Shown here one piece after another: positions 36,301-43,631 of a stretch of DNA of 64,000 nt. Where the stretch lies: positions 223,602,467-223,666,466 of the forward strand of contig CM037880.1 in assembly GCA_021292165.1 (NCBI GenBank). Direction: 5' to 3'. The notes below the pieces were generated by a model. The model made no database searches. It saw only the letters and a list, made by a program, of their open reading frames with translations, and had not been told where the DNA came from. The position numbers and the translations under genes were made by a program. Numbering within the stretch: the stretch's first letter is position 1; each line of letters starts with the position of its first letter. This stretch comes from Shinisaurus crocodilurus. Taxonomy: Eukaryota; Chordata; Lepidosauria; Squamata; Shinisauridae.

Positions 36301-39300
36301 TCTGGCTGCCACATTTTGCAAAAGCTGCAGCCTCCAAACTGTCTTCAAAAGCAGCCCCACATAGAGCACACTGCAGTAATCTAATTTACAGATTATCAGA
36401 GCACAAACTACTGAAGCCAGGTTATCCCTATCCAGATAGGGGCATAGCTGGACCATCAACCAAAGCCAGCATCAGGCACACCATGCCACTGAAACAACCT
36501 GAGCCTCAAGTGACAACTATGACTCCAGGAGAACCCCTAAGCTATGAACCTGCTCCTTCAGGGGGAGTGCAACCCCATCCAGAACAGGTTGAACCCCCAC
36601 CATCTGGTCAGAAGAACCATCCACTAACAGCATCTCAGTCTTGTCTGGATTGAGGTTCAGTTTCTTAACCCTCATCCAGCCCATTGCTGCAGTCAGGCAC
36701 AAACTTAGCATATCTGCATGCACTTTCAGAGACCCAGGTCCCCAACTCCAAAGAGAAGACAAGCATTCTGCTAAGAGAATCCACAGACTCTACAAAGGAG
36801 TCTGTATATAATATTTTGGAAGGGAGATAACTTTGTAGCAGGTGGTTTTGAGCATGGGAGATCCAGGTACAAATTCCACTAAGCTACCAAGTTTACAGGG
36901 TCTCCAAGTCATCCTCTCATCTTTACTTATTCAAAGAGCATAATTAAAATCACTGTAAAGCATTTTATATGCAGAGAAGTACAACAGAAATCCTTAAGAA
37001 TAACGGATTCTGAAGTTAGTGAACATGTGCGTGTTCGGGCTGAAAATGAGGCTTGAGAGGAAGCAGAGGATATGCATCTGCCCTGACCACTGGACTTCCC
37101 ACCAACAGACTTTGCCAGACACACCTTTTGCACCATGAGGACCAGCAGCTTGAACAGCATGTGGGGACTCTTTGAAACATATAAGCTACCCCTATGCTAA
37201 GCAATCTTCTGTGATCAATGTTTTTTTTAATAAACAATCAATAAATCTAAGAGGCTATATAGTATATACACATAAACCTTTGCAGTATACTAGTAAGATG
37301 AAGCCTTGTCTATCCACAGGCCTAGATGCTTGTCCAATTTTAAAAGTCTTATGTCATCTCCAGCAAGGCTCAGGTGCAAGATGAGGGTAGTTCCAGAGGT
37401 GGGAATACACAAGCAAGAGTGCCCCTCTACACGCTCCGTTTGTTCTGTTGAACTTACTGGAGACTGTGGCAAGGTAGAGGAGGCGAGACTCTTACGTATC
37501 TGAAGCACAAACCGTTCAGGGATTTGAGCCGTCGAGTTGTGGTCTCTGGAAAGAGCTTCCACCCCACACTCCTGCTTGCTGGGGTAGCCAAACCCCCACC
37601 TCCTCTGGCCCTGATACCCACCTTCAGCGCTGCTTCATAGTTCTCCAGCTCAGCCAAACACTCCCCGATTTTCCGGTGGGCAACAGCACAGCCGATAACA
37701 TCATCAACACTCTCCAGGAGATGCAGCTCCAGCCGATGCTCCTCCAGCGCCTCCTGGAAGCGCCCTGTCAGGGAAAGGGGGTCAGTTGCAGACCTCCAAT
37801 GGCAGGGAAAGTAAATGCTGCAACCCTAACAGGGCTACATTGGGCCTACTGCACCAAGGTGGGGGAGAGGGAGAAGGACACCTTTTATACCAACCGATAG
37901 TATCATAACCCTGGCAAACACACACACAGGTCAGAGAGCGCCCGCCTTCTTGCCTCAGATGAGCTCCGTTCCAGGCAAGAGAAGGTCAGTGACTGCAGCA
38001 TGGGCCAAAGCTTAGCAGTAGAGCACATGCTTTGCAGGCAGACGATTTCACAGTTTGTATGTGGCTTTTAAAATTCTATGGCCGTTCTTAAACATAAGCA
38101 CATAAGAGGAGCCCTGCTGGATCTGACCAGGGTCGATCTAGTTCAGCATTCTGTTCACACAGTGGCCGACCAGCTGCCTGTAGGAAACCCACAAATAGGA
38201 CATGAGTGCAACAGCACCCTACTGCCCGTTTTCCCCAGCAACTGGTATACAGAAGCATATTTTTTTTAACCATTTGTATTGTATTTTATTATTTCAGCTA
38301 TTTGTAATCTGCCCAAAGAACAGTTATCGGGCAGATTAAAAACACAACAAATAAATTCATAAGACCTGGCCTCTGTTGGAGAACTGCACCATCAGAGTAG
38401 ACATTACTGAGTGAGATGGGCCAGTGGTCTGACTCACTGAGCTGGTTTGCATGATCACCGTGGGTTAAACAAAAACAGCCCATGGGTTATTTGAGGGTTG
38501 TTTCCCCCTCCAACAAGCCATGCCGCCCACGTTTGTTGGACACAACAAGCTGCAGCTTGTTCAGCCTACACAGTGATCATGCAAAGCAGGTCACGCTAAG
38601 GCAGCTTCCGAGGTTGTGTTCACCTGCAATGCGCTACCTCTGAAGTTATGACTGGCTTCCATTCCTCCTGAATTCATCTTTTAATTTGCCTTTTTAAATA
38701 GCTATAGTTTTCAAGATTGCTTTTAATGTTTTACTATGTTTGCATTTGTTTATCATTCTTGTTTTCTGGATTTTTGTAAAACCGCCTTGGTGTTCTGGCC
38801 TCCTCTGTCAAACAACCAACCCCTGACCTTGTTCCATTTGTGAACTTTCAGTAGCATAGTCAGAACGTTTGCAGCTGCAGAACCGAACAGCGGGCAGAGA
38901 AACAAAAGGCTGGGGAGCAGCAGTGCAGGAGGGATTCAACAGCCAACCCTCCCTACCACAGGCCATGCACCCCCAAAATGGAATGAGGCGACCGGACTTG
39001 TAGCCAGAAGAGCTCGGTCTAAGTCTGTTAGGTCACAGCCCCTTCAGACACTCACTCAGCCCCACTTCCCCTGAATTGGAGAATTAGGGCCAAACGTGAA
39101 CATATGTAACAGTCTCCAAATGGGCAGCGGTGTCGGAGGCTGCAATCAGGAGCAGTGGGATGGCAGGGAAAGTAGCTCACACGAGGAGGGCGATTTTGAG
39201 GGGGGAAATGGCCAGCAAGGAAAGGGCTGAGCAGCCACCCCACCCCGGCATTTCCTATAACAATAAAAACGCTCCACCACCAGACCGTGACAGGCACCTG

Positions 39301-41183
39301 CCATCTAATGTCTAGTTTAGCCCTTCTCACATCAGAGTGGGGGTGATATGTAGGCTGAAGCTTCAGCGGTCACTGTGTTTCGCCCTGCAACAACTGCCAT
39401 CCCGTGGACCTATTTAAAGTACAACCAACCTGTAGCATCCTTCGTCTTCAAAACACCTGAGCTGGAGGTGGACTTACAAGGCTTCATACCCCCCTGGATA
39501 ACACTCACCATGGCGAGCCAAGATCCCCCCCAGCTGGTTACAGAGGGCAGCTTCCTCCTTCAGGTCCCCCTTCCGTCGGGCTTTCTCCTTGCCCTTCTGC
39601 AGTTCTGAAGGACAGGAGGAAAAGAAATATTTATCTCATCCTCAGGGTTGGAAAGCAGGTATTTCAAATGGCCAGAACTAGCCACTCCTTTTATGAACAA
39701 GCTATAGACTTGCCCCAACACCCCACGACACACACACTTGCACCTTACGGGGCAAACCTTCCACTCTGTGGGAAAGAACTGGCTGACAGAGAGCAGGTCC
39801 TGGATCTCAGAAAACCCTAAGAATGTGCTAACACAAGAGGTGGCTACGGCCATGAGCTGTAAACCAGGACTAGCCAAATTCATGCAGGATAAGTCTATCC
39901 ATGGCTGTTAGTCAAGATGGCCAAATAGGTCCTTCACTCAGAGGCCTTTATGCTGCTTTGCTCTCTCATAGTACGATATATGTACAACATGAATATAGGG
40001 CATTTCAAAGGGCTCCTTGTGGAGTGTCACTGCAGATGTGTGCATGTAAGGTGTGTGGGGTGCCTGGGTGGCAGCAGCGTACATGATCCTTAGATGACGG
40101 AAGTGATATGTAATAATAACAGCAATAGTAGTAATAATAAACAAATAATTGCACTTGTTTATTCTACTTCTAAACCTCCTAATAACCAGTGTCCTACATA
40201 TTAATAGCATAATAACATTAAACACCAAATCAAGTGTGGAAGGATCACCTAAACTGGGGGTGGCAGAAGGAAGATCAGGATGAGTGCGTGCTCAGAAGCA
40301 CCCTCCCCCCTTAATTCTGAGATAAATCCTTAGCTAGCTAATTAAACTCACTAAGGGCACAATCCTAGGCATGTTTAGATAGAAGAAAAAAGAGGGAACA
40401 CCAGGGCCTGCACCAGTTGGACTGCCCCCCTCCAGGGCCAACTGACATCAAGGGCCCTGTGGGCAAGAAGGAGGAGTGAAGGAGGCAGGAGCAGGCAGAG
40501 GGAACATCAGGGCCTGCTCCAGTTGGACTGCCCCCTCCCCAGGGCCAACGGACACTCTTTTTTCCCCTTGTATTTTATTGGACTGTACATCGCTCAGAGC
40601 AGCCGGATGACTGGCCAGATGGGCGATTCAAAAATATAATAAATAAATAAATAAAATACCCAGCATGCTCCAGACAGAAAAAAGTCCTATAATAGTCCTA
40701 TACGAGTTGTAGGACTCTTTTCTGTCCTTGTGCCGGGGGGGGGACAATTAATTTAGGGGCCCAATCTTAGGCAGGGTGAGACAGAAAAAAAAGTCTAACT
40801 TTTCTTCTGCCTAATCTCCCTAGGATTGCGCCCTAACTTTATTGATCAATGAATTAGTTCCCTGGCGAGTGCCCATCCGCCTGAGGCGCGCCCCCGACCT
40901 GGCACCCCTCCCCGCACAGGCGGCTTTGCACTGCAACGCCCATCATACCCAGCCATCCGTAGGGGGCCCCTCAAATGCCGCGGGTTGCCGGACCTCCCGG
41001 CCGACTGGGGATGATGGGCTTTGTGGTCCAAAGCCGCCAGGGCGTGCTGAGCCTCAGGCGGCCGGGCAGTCACCCCATTGGGGGGCCCGGGGGCGCGCGC
41101 GCGCGCGCCCGCCCCACCGCCCCCCGGCGTGTCCCTCACAGGACGCACTCACGGCGCATCTCGCGGTCCCGCGCGCCGCCCAT
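10543..41183 (-). CDS. TONSL: TONSL (tonsoku-like), 26 coding exons, six with a surplus base
   Basis: Exons in transcript order: 41183-41153, 39604-39509, 37764-37622, 35734-35551, 34223-34094, 31707-31535*, 29008-28894, 28787-28638*, 27446-27294, 27100-26975, 25779-25584, 24160-24099, 22440-22351, 20975-20903, 20774-20610*, 19476-19352*, 18770-18045*, 17695-17619, 16185-16029, 15259-15181, 14608-14307, 13775-13604, 13211-13033, 12670-12597, 11433-11299*, 10736-10543. Starred exons hold one extra base. Total is 4107 nt; without the six bases it is 4101 nt, 1366 residues, against 1378 in human. TONSL partners MMS22L in homologous-recombination repair of stalled replication forks and binds new histone H4 unmethylated at K20. 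Domain order (TPR, acidic, ankyrin, disordered, ubiquitin-like, LRR) matches the human protein. All 25 introns are GT-AG. As written, the frame breaks first in exon 6. Conserved splice sites and key residues favour a functional gene with assembly errors over a pseudogene. Confidence 0.93.
10741..10762 (+). repeat. (AAGG)n microsatellite
   Basis: A short run of GAAG units (about 5) lies immediately upstream, in the TONSL sense, of the last-exon acceptor (cctag, 10740-10737). On the TONSL strand it reads as CTTC units and therefore supplies the polypyrimidine tract. Confidence 0.8.
10988..11011 (+). repeat. (GT)n microsatellite
   Basis: About 11 GT units lie in TONSL intron 25. Confidence 0.9.
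11299..11433 (-). CDS. TONSL: TONSL exon 25 (LRR), frame broken by one extra base
   Basis: The exon is 135 nt where 134 fit. It reads [20 protein letters not shown], then ...EERKH, then CAC-T-GGCCTC. Dropping the T (A on + at 11324) gives GLQFLSLAG, aligning with human GLSFLGLSG, and the correct phase 1 end for the last exon. Confidence 0.9.
11960..12094. mobile_element. hAT-like nonautonomous foldback element, 8-bp TSD
   Basis: The whole 135-bp element is a hairpin: about 66-bp arms with one mismatch around a 3-base centre. Its ends read CAGTGTTCTCCAACC and the reverse complement. It is flanked by perfect direct 8-mers ggctagag (11952-11959 and 12095-12102). CAGTG ends and 8-bp duplications centred on CTAG are the signature of the hAT superfamily. 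No coding capacity. It lies in TONSL intron 24. Confidence 0.88.
12858..12947. repeat. Foldback repeat, related family
   Basis: The left arm contains 'caacctggcgccctccaga' and the right 'tctggagggcaccaggctgg'; the centre carries 'tgatgggagttgcagtcca'. The arms are imperfect. This is the second foldback family, also at 16791-16918 and 30129-30253. Confidence 0.65.
14664..14901. repeat. 26-bp minisatellite, 9 full units
   Basis: Units start at 14664, 14689, 14715, 14741, 14767, 14792, 14818, 14844 and 14870, with a diverging partial at 14896. The unit is 25-26 bases, with core cagacgcctgctatgg followed by a G-rich half. Units are almost identical. It lies in TONSL intron 20, between exons 21 and 20, and makes long spurious open frames. 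Confidence 0.95.
15043..15080. repeat. (CCCCA)n simple repeat
   Basis: About seven CCCCA units lie in TONSL intron 20, 140 bases after the minisatellite. Together they make this intron a tandem-repeat hotspot. Confidence 0.9.
15181..18770 (-). CDS. TONSL: TONSL exons 17-20: disordered linker and ubiquitin-like region
   Basis: Exon 17 (18770-18045, 726 nt) is the large, poorly conserved linker. Its start [20 protein letters not shown] matches human ...PSSLLFDPE. Its end contains [18 protein letters not shown], matching human ALIPEEECLAGDWLELD. The two halves are in different frames, so one surplus base lies between; a C6 run at + 18614-18619 (G6) is the likeliest place. Exons 18-20 ([59 protein letters not shown]) form the ubiquitin-like fold and keep frame. 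Confidence 0.88.
15465..15580. repeat. Foldback repeat, degraded
   Basis: It contains 'cctacaactcccatcag' and the reverse phrase 'gggagttgtagggccaca', flanking a central AT-richer loop. It is a degraded member of the foldback families in TONSL intron 19. Confidence 0.6.
16791..16918. repeat. Foldback repeat, second family, degraded
   Basis: Left end 'ccttctccaacccagtac', right end 'ccaggttggggaaggct', with 'gatgtgttggg' and 'gagtccaacacgtct' inside. The arms are diverged. It lies in TONSL intron 18. Confidence 0.6.
17130..17290 (-). repeat. tRNA-derived SINE
   Basis: On the - strand the head contains a B box GGTTTGATCCC and, upstream, a tRNA-like stretch GTGGCTCCGGGGCAGAGC in place of an A box. 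The body continues to about 17130. The same body occurs on + at 80-212 and about 28150-28250. It lies in TONSL intron 18. Confidence 0.7.
19352..19476 (-). CDS. TONSL: TONSL exon 16, frame broken by one extra base
   Basis: The acceptor ends at 19477 (tgttag). The exon begins [12 protein letters not shown], aligned to human GLSPLETLQQWV, and then continues [22 protein letters not shown] in the next frame. The switch is at ATG-C-AAG, the surplus C being about + 19440. Length is 125 nt where 124 fit the flanking phases. Confidence 0.9.
19352..25779 (-). CDS. TONSL: TONSL exons 11-16: acidic stretch and ankyrin repeats
   Basis: Exon 11 ends in an acidic run ([20 protein letters not shown]). Exons 13-15 encode three ankyrin repeats: [32 protein letters not shown] and [16 protein letters not shown]. 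In human TONSL the ankyrin domain grips the H4 tail around lysine 20. Residues corresponding to human E530, D559, W563, E568, N571 and D604 are all present here, which argues for continued selection on this function. Exons 15 and 16 each have one surplus base. The exon 15 frameshift meets an in-frame TGA within a few codons. Confidence 0.92.
20610..20774 (-). CDS. TONSL: TONSL exon 15 (ankyrin), extra T leading to premature TGA
   Basis: The exon is 165 nt where 164 are needed between phase 1 and phase 0. It reads E-IVRLLLDH, then CAC-T-GGTGCC. Without the T (A on + at 20748) it continues [20 protein letters not shown] as in human. With it, the frame reaches TGA within four codons. Confidence 0.92.
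21030..21090 (+). repeat. L2 LINE 3' tail
   Basis: It carries the phrase 'gtaaaccgcccagagagc', then 'ttgggcggtatagaa' and an (ATAA)n tail. It is the sense counterpart of the inverted tails at about 3470, 31980 and 35870. It is the short terminal piece of a 5'-truncated copy in TONSL intron 13. Confidence 0.75.
22038..22221 (+). repeat. 184-bp duplicated segment, copy A
   Basis: It is 98% identical, without gaps, to 34933-35116 (three transitions). It is non-coding and lies in TONSL intron 13. It has no recognised repeat class. Confidence 0.9.
22860..23320 (+). other. LTR-like or promoter-like segment
   Basis: A TATA box (GTATATAAGC, about 23089-23098) sits after about 180 bases that contain repeated 'cacctgacat' words. 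AATAAA follows at about 23295, with a CT-rich region between. This spacing resembles the U3-R-U5 of a solo LTR on the + strand. I could not fix TG/CA ends or a target duplication, and no coding region accompanies it. It lies in TONSL intron 12. Confidence 0.35.
23657..23748. mobile_element. hAT-like foldback element, short form, 8-bp TSD
   Basis: CAGTG/CACTG ends and about 44-bp arms match the 11960 element but lack its central 40 bases. Flanks are agctaagg (23649-23656) and ggctaagg (23749-23756), 7 of 8 matching. It lies in TONSL intron 12. Confidence 0.85.
24246..24375. repeat. hAT-like foldback repeat, diverged
   Basis: Left 'ccttgggtccccagatgttg' and right 'caacatctggggacccaagg' are exact reverse complements; the inner arms have decayed. 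Terminal CAGTG is not recognisable. It lies in TONSL intron 11. Confidence 0.75.
24729..25420. mobile_element. Penelope-like nonautonomous element with inverted pseudo-LTRs
   Basis: A 155-bp left arm (24729-24883) and a 158-bp inverted right arm (25227-25384) flank a 343-bp AT-rich core without an RT. A further 36-base extension follows the right arm only. Exact 15-bp direct repeats cagtcctttcctgta bracket the whole (24714-24728 and 25421-25435). Inverted pseudo-LTRs, a one-sided extension of about 35 bases and a target duplication of 10-15 bp are traits of Penelope-like elements. Each arm holds a hammerhead-like string: helix AGGCCT...AGGCC, then GAAGC and GTGTC. It lies in TONSL intron 11. 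Confidence 0.7.
26139..26568 (+). repeat. CR1 LINE 3' fragment inside a (TATC)n array
   Basis: It starts at 'ggactggaaacaaggccc' and ends with the CR1 octamer tail. It is bounded by (ATCT)n on both sides (about 26126-26139 and 26563-26584). It encodes the CR1 C-terminal region. It lies in TONSL intron 10. Confidence 0.88.
26975..41183 (-). CDS. TONSL: TONSL exons 1-10: N-terminus and TPR domain
   Basis: These exons encode about residues 1-433. The start ATG (41183-41181) sits in the CpG island and reads [10 protein letters not shown]; exon 2 continues Q-L-Q-K-G-K-E-K-A like human RQLSKAKAKA. TPR-type helices follow, with recognisable blocks [10 protein letters not shown] (exon 4), [12 protein letters not shown] (exon 5), [11 protein letters not shown] (exon 6), [20 protein letters not shown] (exon 7), [13 protein letters not shown] (exon 8) and KTWLNIAL (exon 10). 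In the family this region forms the MMS22L-side scaffold. Exons 6 and 8 each carry a surplus base; the other eight keep frame exactly. Confidence 0.92.
27158..27277 (+). repeat. CR1 LINE 3' fragment, rearranged
   Basis: The C-terminal coding bit ('acctagggaggtggtg') joins the 3' UTR phrase ('gagcagggggttggactcga') with an internal deletion. It makes up most of the 193-base TONSL intron 9 (27101-27293). Confidence 0.8.
28638..28787 (-). CDS. TONSL: TONSL exon 8 (TPR), frame broken by one extra base
   Basis: The exon is 150 nt where 149 keep frame. The start (G plus CTTCGAAG...) aligns residue for residue with human HVLAVVRLQQ. After CAGCAG the sequence GGGCCC has one base too many; dropping one G or C restores [11 protein letters not shown] and the downstream [13 protein letters not shown]. 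The surplus lies within + 28757-28762. Confidence 0.88.
29102..29670 (-). repeat. CR1 LINE, 3' 570 bases
   Basis: The - strand ORF (about 29671-29185) covers the thumb and C-terminus ([32 protein letters not shown]), followed by the octamer tail at 29102-29120. It is very close to the copy at 5584-6740, in TONSL intron 6. Confidence 0.9.
30129..30253. repeat. Foldback element, second hAT-like family
   Basis: The arms read 'ttccccaaactggtggccct' and, at the other side, 'agggcgccagtttggggaag', around 'cagccagcatggccatgatg'. Possible target copies are ccttagtc (30121-30128) and ccttaagtc (30254-30262), differing by one base. It lies in TONSL intron 6. Confidence 0.75.
30360..30387 (+). repeat. 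(GT)n microsatellite
   Basis: About 14 GT units lie in TONSL intron 6. Confidence 0.92.
30490..30655 (-). mobile_element. 5S rRNA-derived SINE with CR1 tail
   Basis: On the - strand the head resembles 5S rRNA: AAGCTAAGCCGGGTCAGG (5S A box; + 30613-30596), then GCCTGGTTGTTACTTGG and TGGATGGGAGACC (5S C box; + about 30582-30570). It then passes straight into the CR1 3' end (TGAGCAGGGGGTTGGACTCG). A 5S-type internal promoter joined to a LINE 3' tail is the plan of SINE3-class elements mobilised by the matching LINE. The 5' part is diverged. Confidence 0.7.
31535..31707 (-). CDS. TONSL: TONSL exon 6 (TPR), frame broken by one extra base
   Basis: The exon is 173 nt; joining phases of exon 5 (phase 2) and exon 7 (phase 0) require 172. 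The first part reads [20 protein letters not shown]. The second part, [20 protein letters not shown], is in the next frame. The change falls at GAC-T-GGG, with the surplus T at about 31640 (A on +). Human reads HWRAGQHSQAM at this point, with no extra residue. Confidence 0.9.
31955..32950 (-). repeat. L2-clade LINE, 5'-truncated
   Basis: The 3' UTR with the inverted tail is at 31955-32040. The - strand ORF (about 32764-32340) includes [20 protein letters not shown], the catalytic YADDTQLY and [20 protein letters not shown] second frame (32956-32774) continues the palm upstream ([20 protein letters not shown]). It joins abruptly to CR1 at about 32950, in TONSL intron 5. Confidence 0.88.
32951..33660 (+). 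repeat. Two CR1 3' fragments in tandem
   Basis: The first copy (about 32951-33185) stops inside the C-terminal coding region at 'gactgttagagcaa'. The second (33186-33660) begins at 'ggacatagacaaactggaga' and runs to the octamer tail. Both are sense on +. The pair is inserted in, or recombined with, the L2 at 31955-32950. Confidence 0.85.
34933..35116 (+). repeat. 184-bp duplicated segment, copy B
   Basis: Gap-free match to 22038-22221 with three transitions. Same orientation, TONSL intron 4. Confidence 0.9.
35850..36690 (-). repeat. L2-clade LINE, degraded
   Basis: The 3' tail phrase ('taccgcccaatagccaaagc' on +) begins at about 35870. - strand pieces encode [21 protein letters not shown] and [23 protein letters not shown] segments in different frames. 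It lies in TONSL intron 3. Confidence 0.8.
38080..38360 (+). repeat. Dispersed repeat with L2-type tail
   Basis: The phrase 'cataagaggagccctgctgg' begins a repeat-like block that ends in an L2-type tail ('ctgcccaaagaacagtta', then 'acaaataaattc'). No ORF. It lies in TONSL intron 2. Confidence 0.55.
38445..38600. repeat. Hairpin-rich repeat (cataagg/gatcat family)
   Basis: 'gcatgatcaccgtgggtt' and 'tgatcatgcaaagcagg' form opposing ends around inner inverted words (acaagctgcagcttgt). It resembles the elements at 42893-43240 and 59195-60320 in style but is short. Confidence 0.45.
40395..40560 (+). repeat. Direct repeat pair, about 105 bases apart
   Basis: 'cagggcctgcaccagttgga' recurs, with substitutions, as 'cagggcctgctccagttgga', each followed by 'ctgcccc' and 'agggccaac'. 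It is non-coding, in TONSL intron 1. Confidence 0.7.
40570..40656 (+). repeat. L2-like LINE 3' tail with (AATA)n
   Basis: 'tacatcgctcagagcagccg', a diverged L2 3' end, is followed by (AATA)n. It is a terminal fragment in TONSL intron 1. Confidence 0.5.
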
Positions 41184-41500
41184 CTTGCCGCGTCTCCCTC
41201 TCCTCAGCGCCAAACTCCCGCGCGCCCAGCGCCTCTGCCATTGGCCGCCGGGCGACGCGGCGCTCGCCTCCCATTGGCCCGAGTCTGGCGCGTCCTCATT
41301 GGCTGGCCGCTGTCCAATCGCGCGCTGCCGCTGCCGCCGCCTCCTCCACCTCCTCGGCCACGCCCTGGAAGAGTGGCGCCTGCGCAGCTGCCCCGCCGCG
41401 GAAGGCTCGCCAGGATCCCGCGCAAGTTGCGCCACGGTCAAGGCCGGAGCCAGCCTGCACCGAGAACTCCGGGACGCAGAGGAGCGCCTGCTTTCTTCTT
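40860..41500 (-). promoter_or_regulatory. TONSL: TONSL CpG-island promoter
   Basis: A CpG-rich block surrounds the TONSL start codon (41183-41181). Upstream in the gene's sense are three CCAAT boxes (ATTGG on + at 41240-41244, 41273-41277 and 41298-41302) spaced 33 and 25 bases apart, and one in the other orientation at 41314-41318. No TATA box is seen. Closely spaced CCAAT boxes are typical of NF-Y control of replication and cell-cycle genes, which suits TONSL. Confidence 0.75.
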
Positions 41501-41524
41501 TTTTATACGTTGCTCGCTGTAGCA

Positions 41525-41640
41525 CAGGGACGGGGACCGTGTGGCCCTTCCGATCATGTTGGACTGCAACTCCCATGATGCCTCAACACTGGGACTCATG
41601 GGGGCTGGAGTACAACATCTGGAGGGCCACACATTCCCCG
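41525..41640. repeat. Foldback repeat near the TONSL promoter
   Basis: Left 'gtgtggcccttccgatcatg' and right 'acaacatctggagggccaca' with 'ttggactgcaactcccatga' inside. The arms are imperfect. A second degraded copy follows at about 41660-41775. Confidence 0.7.
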
Positions 41641-41659
41641 GCCGCCGCATTTAGTATCT

Positions 41660-41775
41660 TGCAGCCTTGCCCAACTGGTGTCTTCCAAGTGTGTTGGACT
41701 ACAACTGGCCAGCCATGCTGCGGAGGGGGGAATGCTGGGAGTTGTAGTCCAACGCATTTAGAGGGCACCCGGTTC
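41660..41775. repeat. Foldback repeat, degraded second copy
   Basis: 'gtgtgttggactacaactgg' pairs with 'gagttgtagtccaacgcat'; the centre is 'agccatgctgcgg'. It lies head-on to the previous copy, upstream of TONSL. Confidence 0.7.
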
Positions 41776-42124
41776 ATCATGCCCAGTATCCCTTGCTGCA
41801 CCTCTCCTCCTCAAATGTATCACCTTCCTCCTTTGAAGCCATCCAGGCTCGTGGCCATTGCCACATATCGCAGCAGCTAATTCCATTTACAGCGTGCAAA
41901 GGACACCTCCGTTCTTGATCTTAAGGTGGCTATTCTAGAACAAAGTAACTCCAAAGGGAAAATCCGGAGTGAGACTGCGGAATTCGCCTATCAAGAAGTT
42001 CAGTTTCATCACCTGTGTGGCTTGCATCGCGATTGTGGGTTTTTACCCACTGCAGGTGTTATTTTAGCAATGCTGGAATGTTTATCAACATCACTGTGTG
42101 AATGGTCAATATAATTATTTTACG

Positions 42125-42290
42125 TGCATTTATTTTTATTTATATTTATACCCCGCCTTTTTTCCTGCAAGGAACCCAAGGCGGCTTACATAATCCTCCT
42201 CCTCTCCTTATTCGTACAACAACCCTGTGAGGTAGGTTAGGCTGAGAGTCAGTGACTGGCCCAAAGTCTAACTTTTAAAGCAATTACAGG
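42125..42290 (-). repeat. tRNA-derived SINE, 3' part
   Basis: Inverted copy of the 3' half of the SINE at 62526-62760: 'taccccgcctttttt', 'ggaacccaaggcggctta' and 'caaccctgtgaggtaggtta' are shared. The tRNA head is missing. It is intergenic between TONSL and CYHR1. Confidence 0.8.
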
Positions 42291-42299
42291 GTTGCCGCT

Positions 42300-43594
42300 T
42301 TCTGGAAGGTCAGGGAAATTGGTTGAAAGTCAGGGGCATTGAGATTAAATTAAACTTGAGTAATGGATTTTTTTAGATGCCGCTGCAAAAGGACAGTCTG
42401 CACTTGAGGCAGTTGTAGAGAAGTGGCAGAATACAAGTGTAATGTAATGATACATTCTATACTATGATTATATGATTTTTAAAAGGTTTATTGGCTGATG
42501 GTTGTTACCCGTAAAACATAATAAAATGAACCTGCATGTGATAGCAGTATTTTGTTATGGAGAAGGTGACCAGCTTCTTTCAACTGGGTAACTTGTACGT
42601 TCAAACAAACTGGAATCAGTTTCAGCTGATTTGAAGATGTGAATATTTTGACGGGTCAGCAAATTGCACAGTACAGAAATGTAATCACTGTATATACTCT
42701 TGGTTTCTCTTCAGATCGTATAAATCTTTCACATTGGACTGTACCTATGGAGTTGTTGACGACACTCCTAGGGAAACAGCTGGCACTGAGCTAAAAATGT
42801 ATGCCAGGCAGACATCACAGGCAGACTGCAAAAGAAAAAGCCACCTAATTCTATGCATGTTTACTCGGCAGTAGGTCCTACTGACTGGGTTCACACAACA
42901 CGCCAAGCCATGATGGCTTAGCATGCTGTCCAAACCCACCGTGGTTTTGTCAGAGGGTGGCTTAAGTTTGCATTATAAGTCACCCTGACAAGCCATGGCC
43001 TGGTGTAGAGGTTATTTCACCCAGTGCTTTTTTTCTGGAGAAAAGGGTACCGGAACTCTTGGATTACATTTCCTCGGGAGTAGATGGCGATTAAATTGTA
43101 ATGCAATTAATAGAAGAAAAGGTGCTGGAACTCAGTTCCGGTGAGTTCCACCAGAAAAAAAGCCCTGATTTCACCCATGATGGGTTCTTGTGTCTTCTGA
43201 ACCCGGACAACACGACCCACCGTGGGGTGAAGACAACAAGCCACTACATAGCCGCTTGGCGAGAGCAGCAAAAGGCCCTTTTCACTCTTGCCAAGCAGCT
43301 ACCAGGTGACTGCCATTGCCAGCCGCCCAAAAAGTGCCCAAGTGGCACTTGGGGGCAGCTGGCAGAAGCTTCCCCTTCTCCCTGTCACGGCTGTGAGCCC
43401 TTTTGGGCTTGCTGTGGCTTTTTTGTCACTTAAAAAACAATGTCTTCCGATTGCGAGCGCTCCTGTCAAGCCGGGCTTTTGCGACCCACCTTCTGACAGA
43501 CCAATTTTTGTAGGCTGAAGAAAACAATTTTTTTCCACGGTGACAAAAAAATCCAAAACTTTTCCTATTCTAGCCTATTCCAATTTGTAGAATC

Positions 43595-43631
<37 letters not shown>

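Noticed and set aside
10543..41183. Programmed +1 frameshifting as the explanation for the TONSL frame breaks
   Set aside because: Six sites in one gene plus one in a neighbour, in varied contexts and without a shared slippery signal, do not fit any known programmed frameshift.
10543..41183. TONSL as a processed or duplicated pseudogene
   Set aside because: All introns and splice sites are present, the locus is syntenic, and no deletion or isolated stop is seen apart from the +1 shifts.
40842..41880. Open frames of 226-301 codons near the TONSL promoter
   Set aside because: GC-rich promoter sequence and foldback repeats, with no family resemblance.
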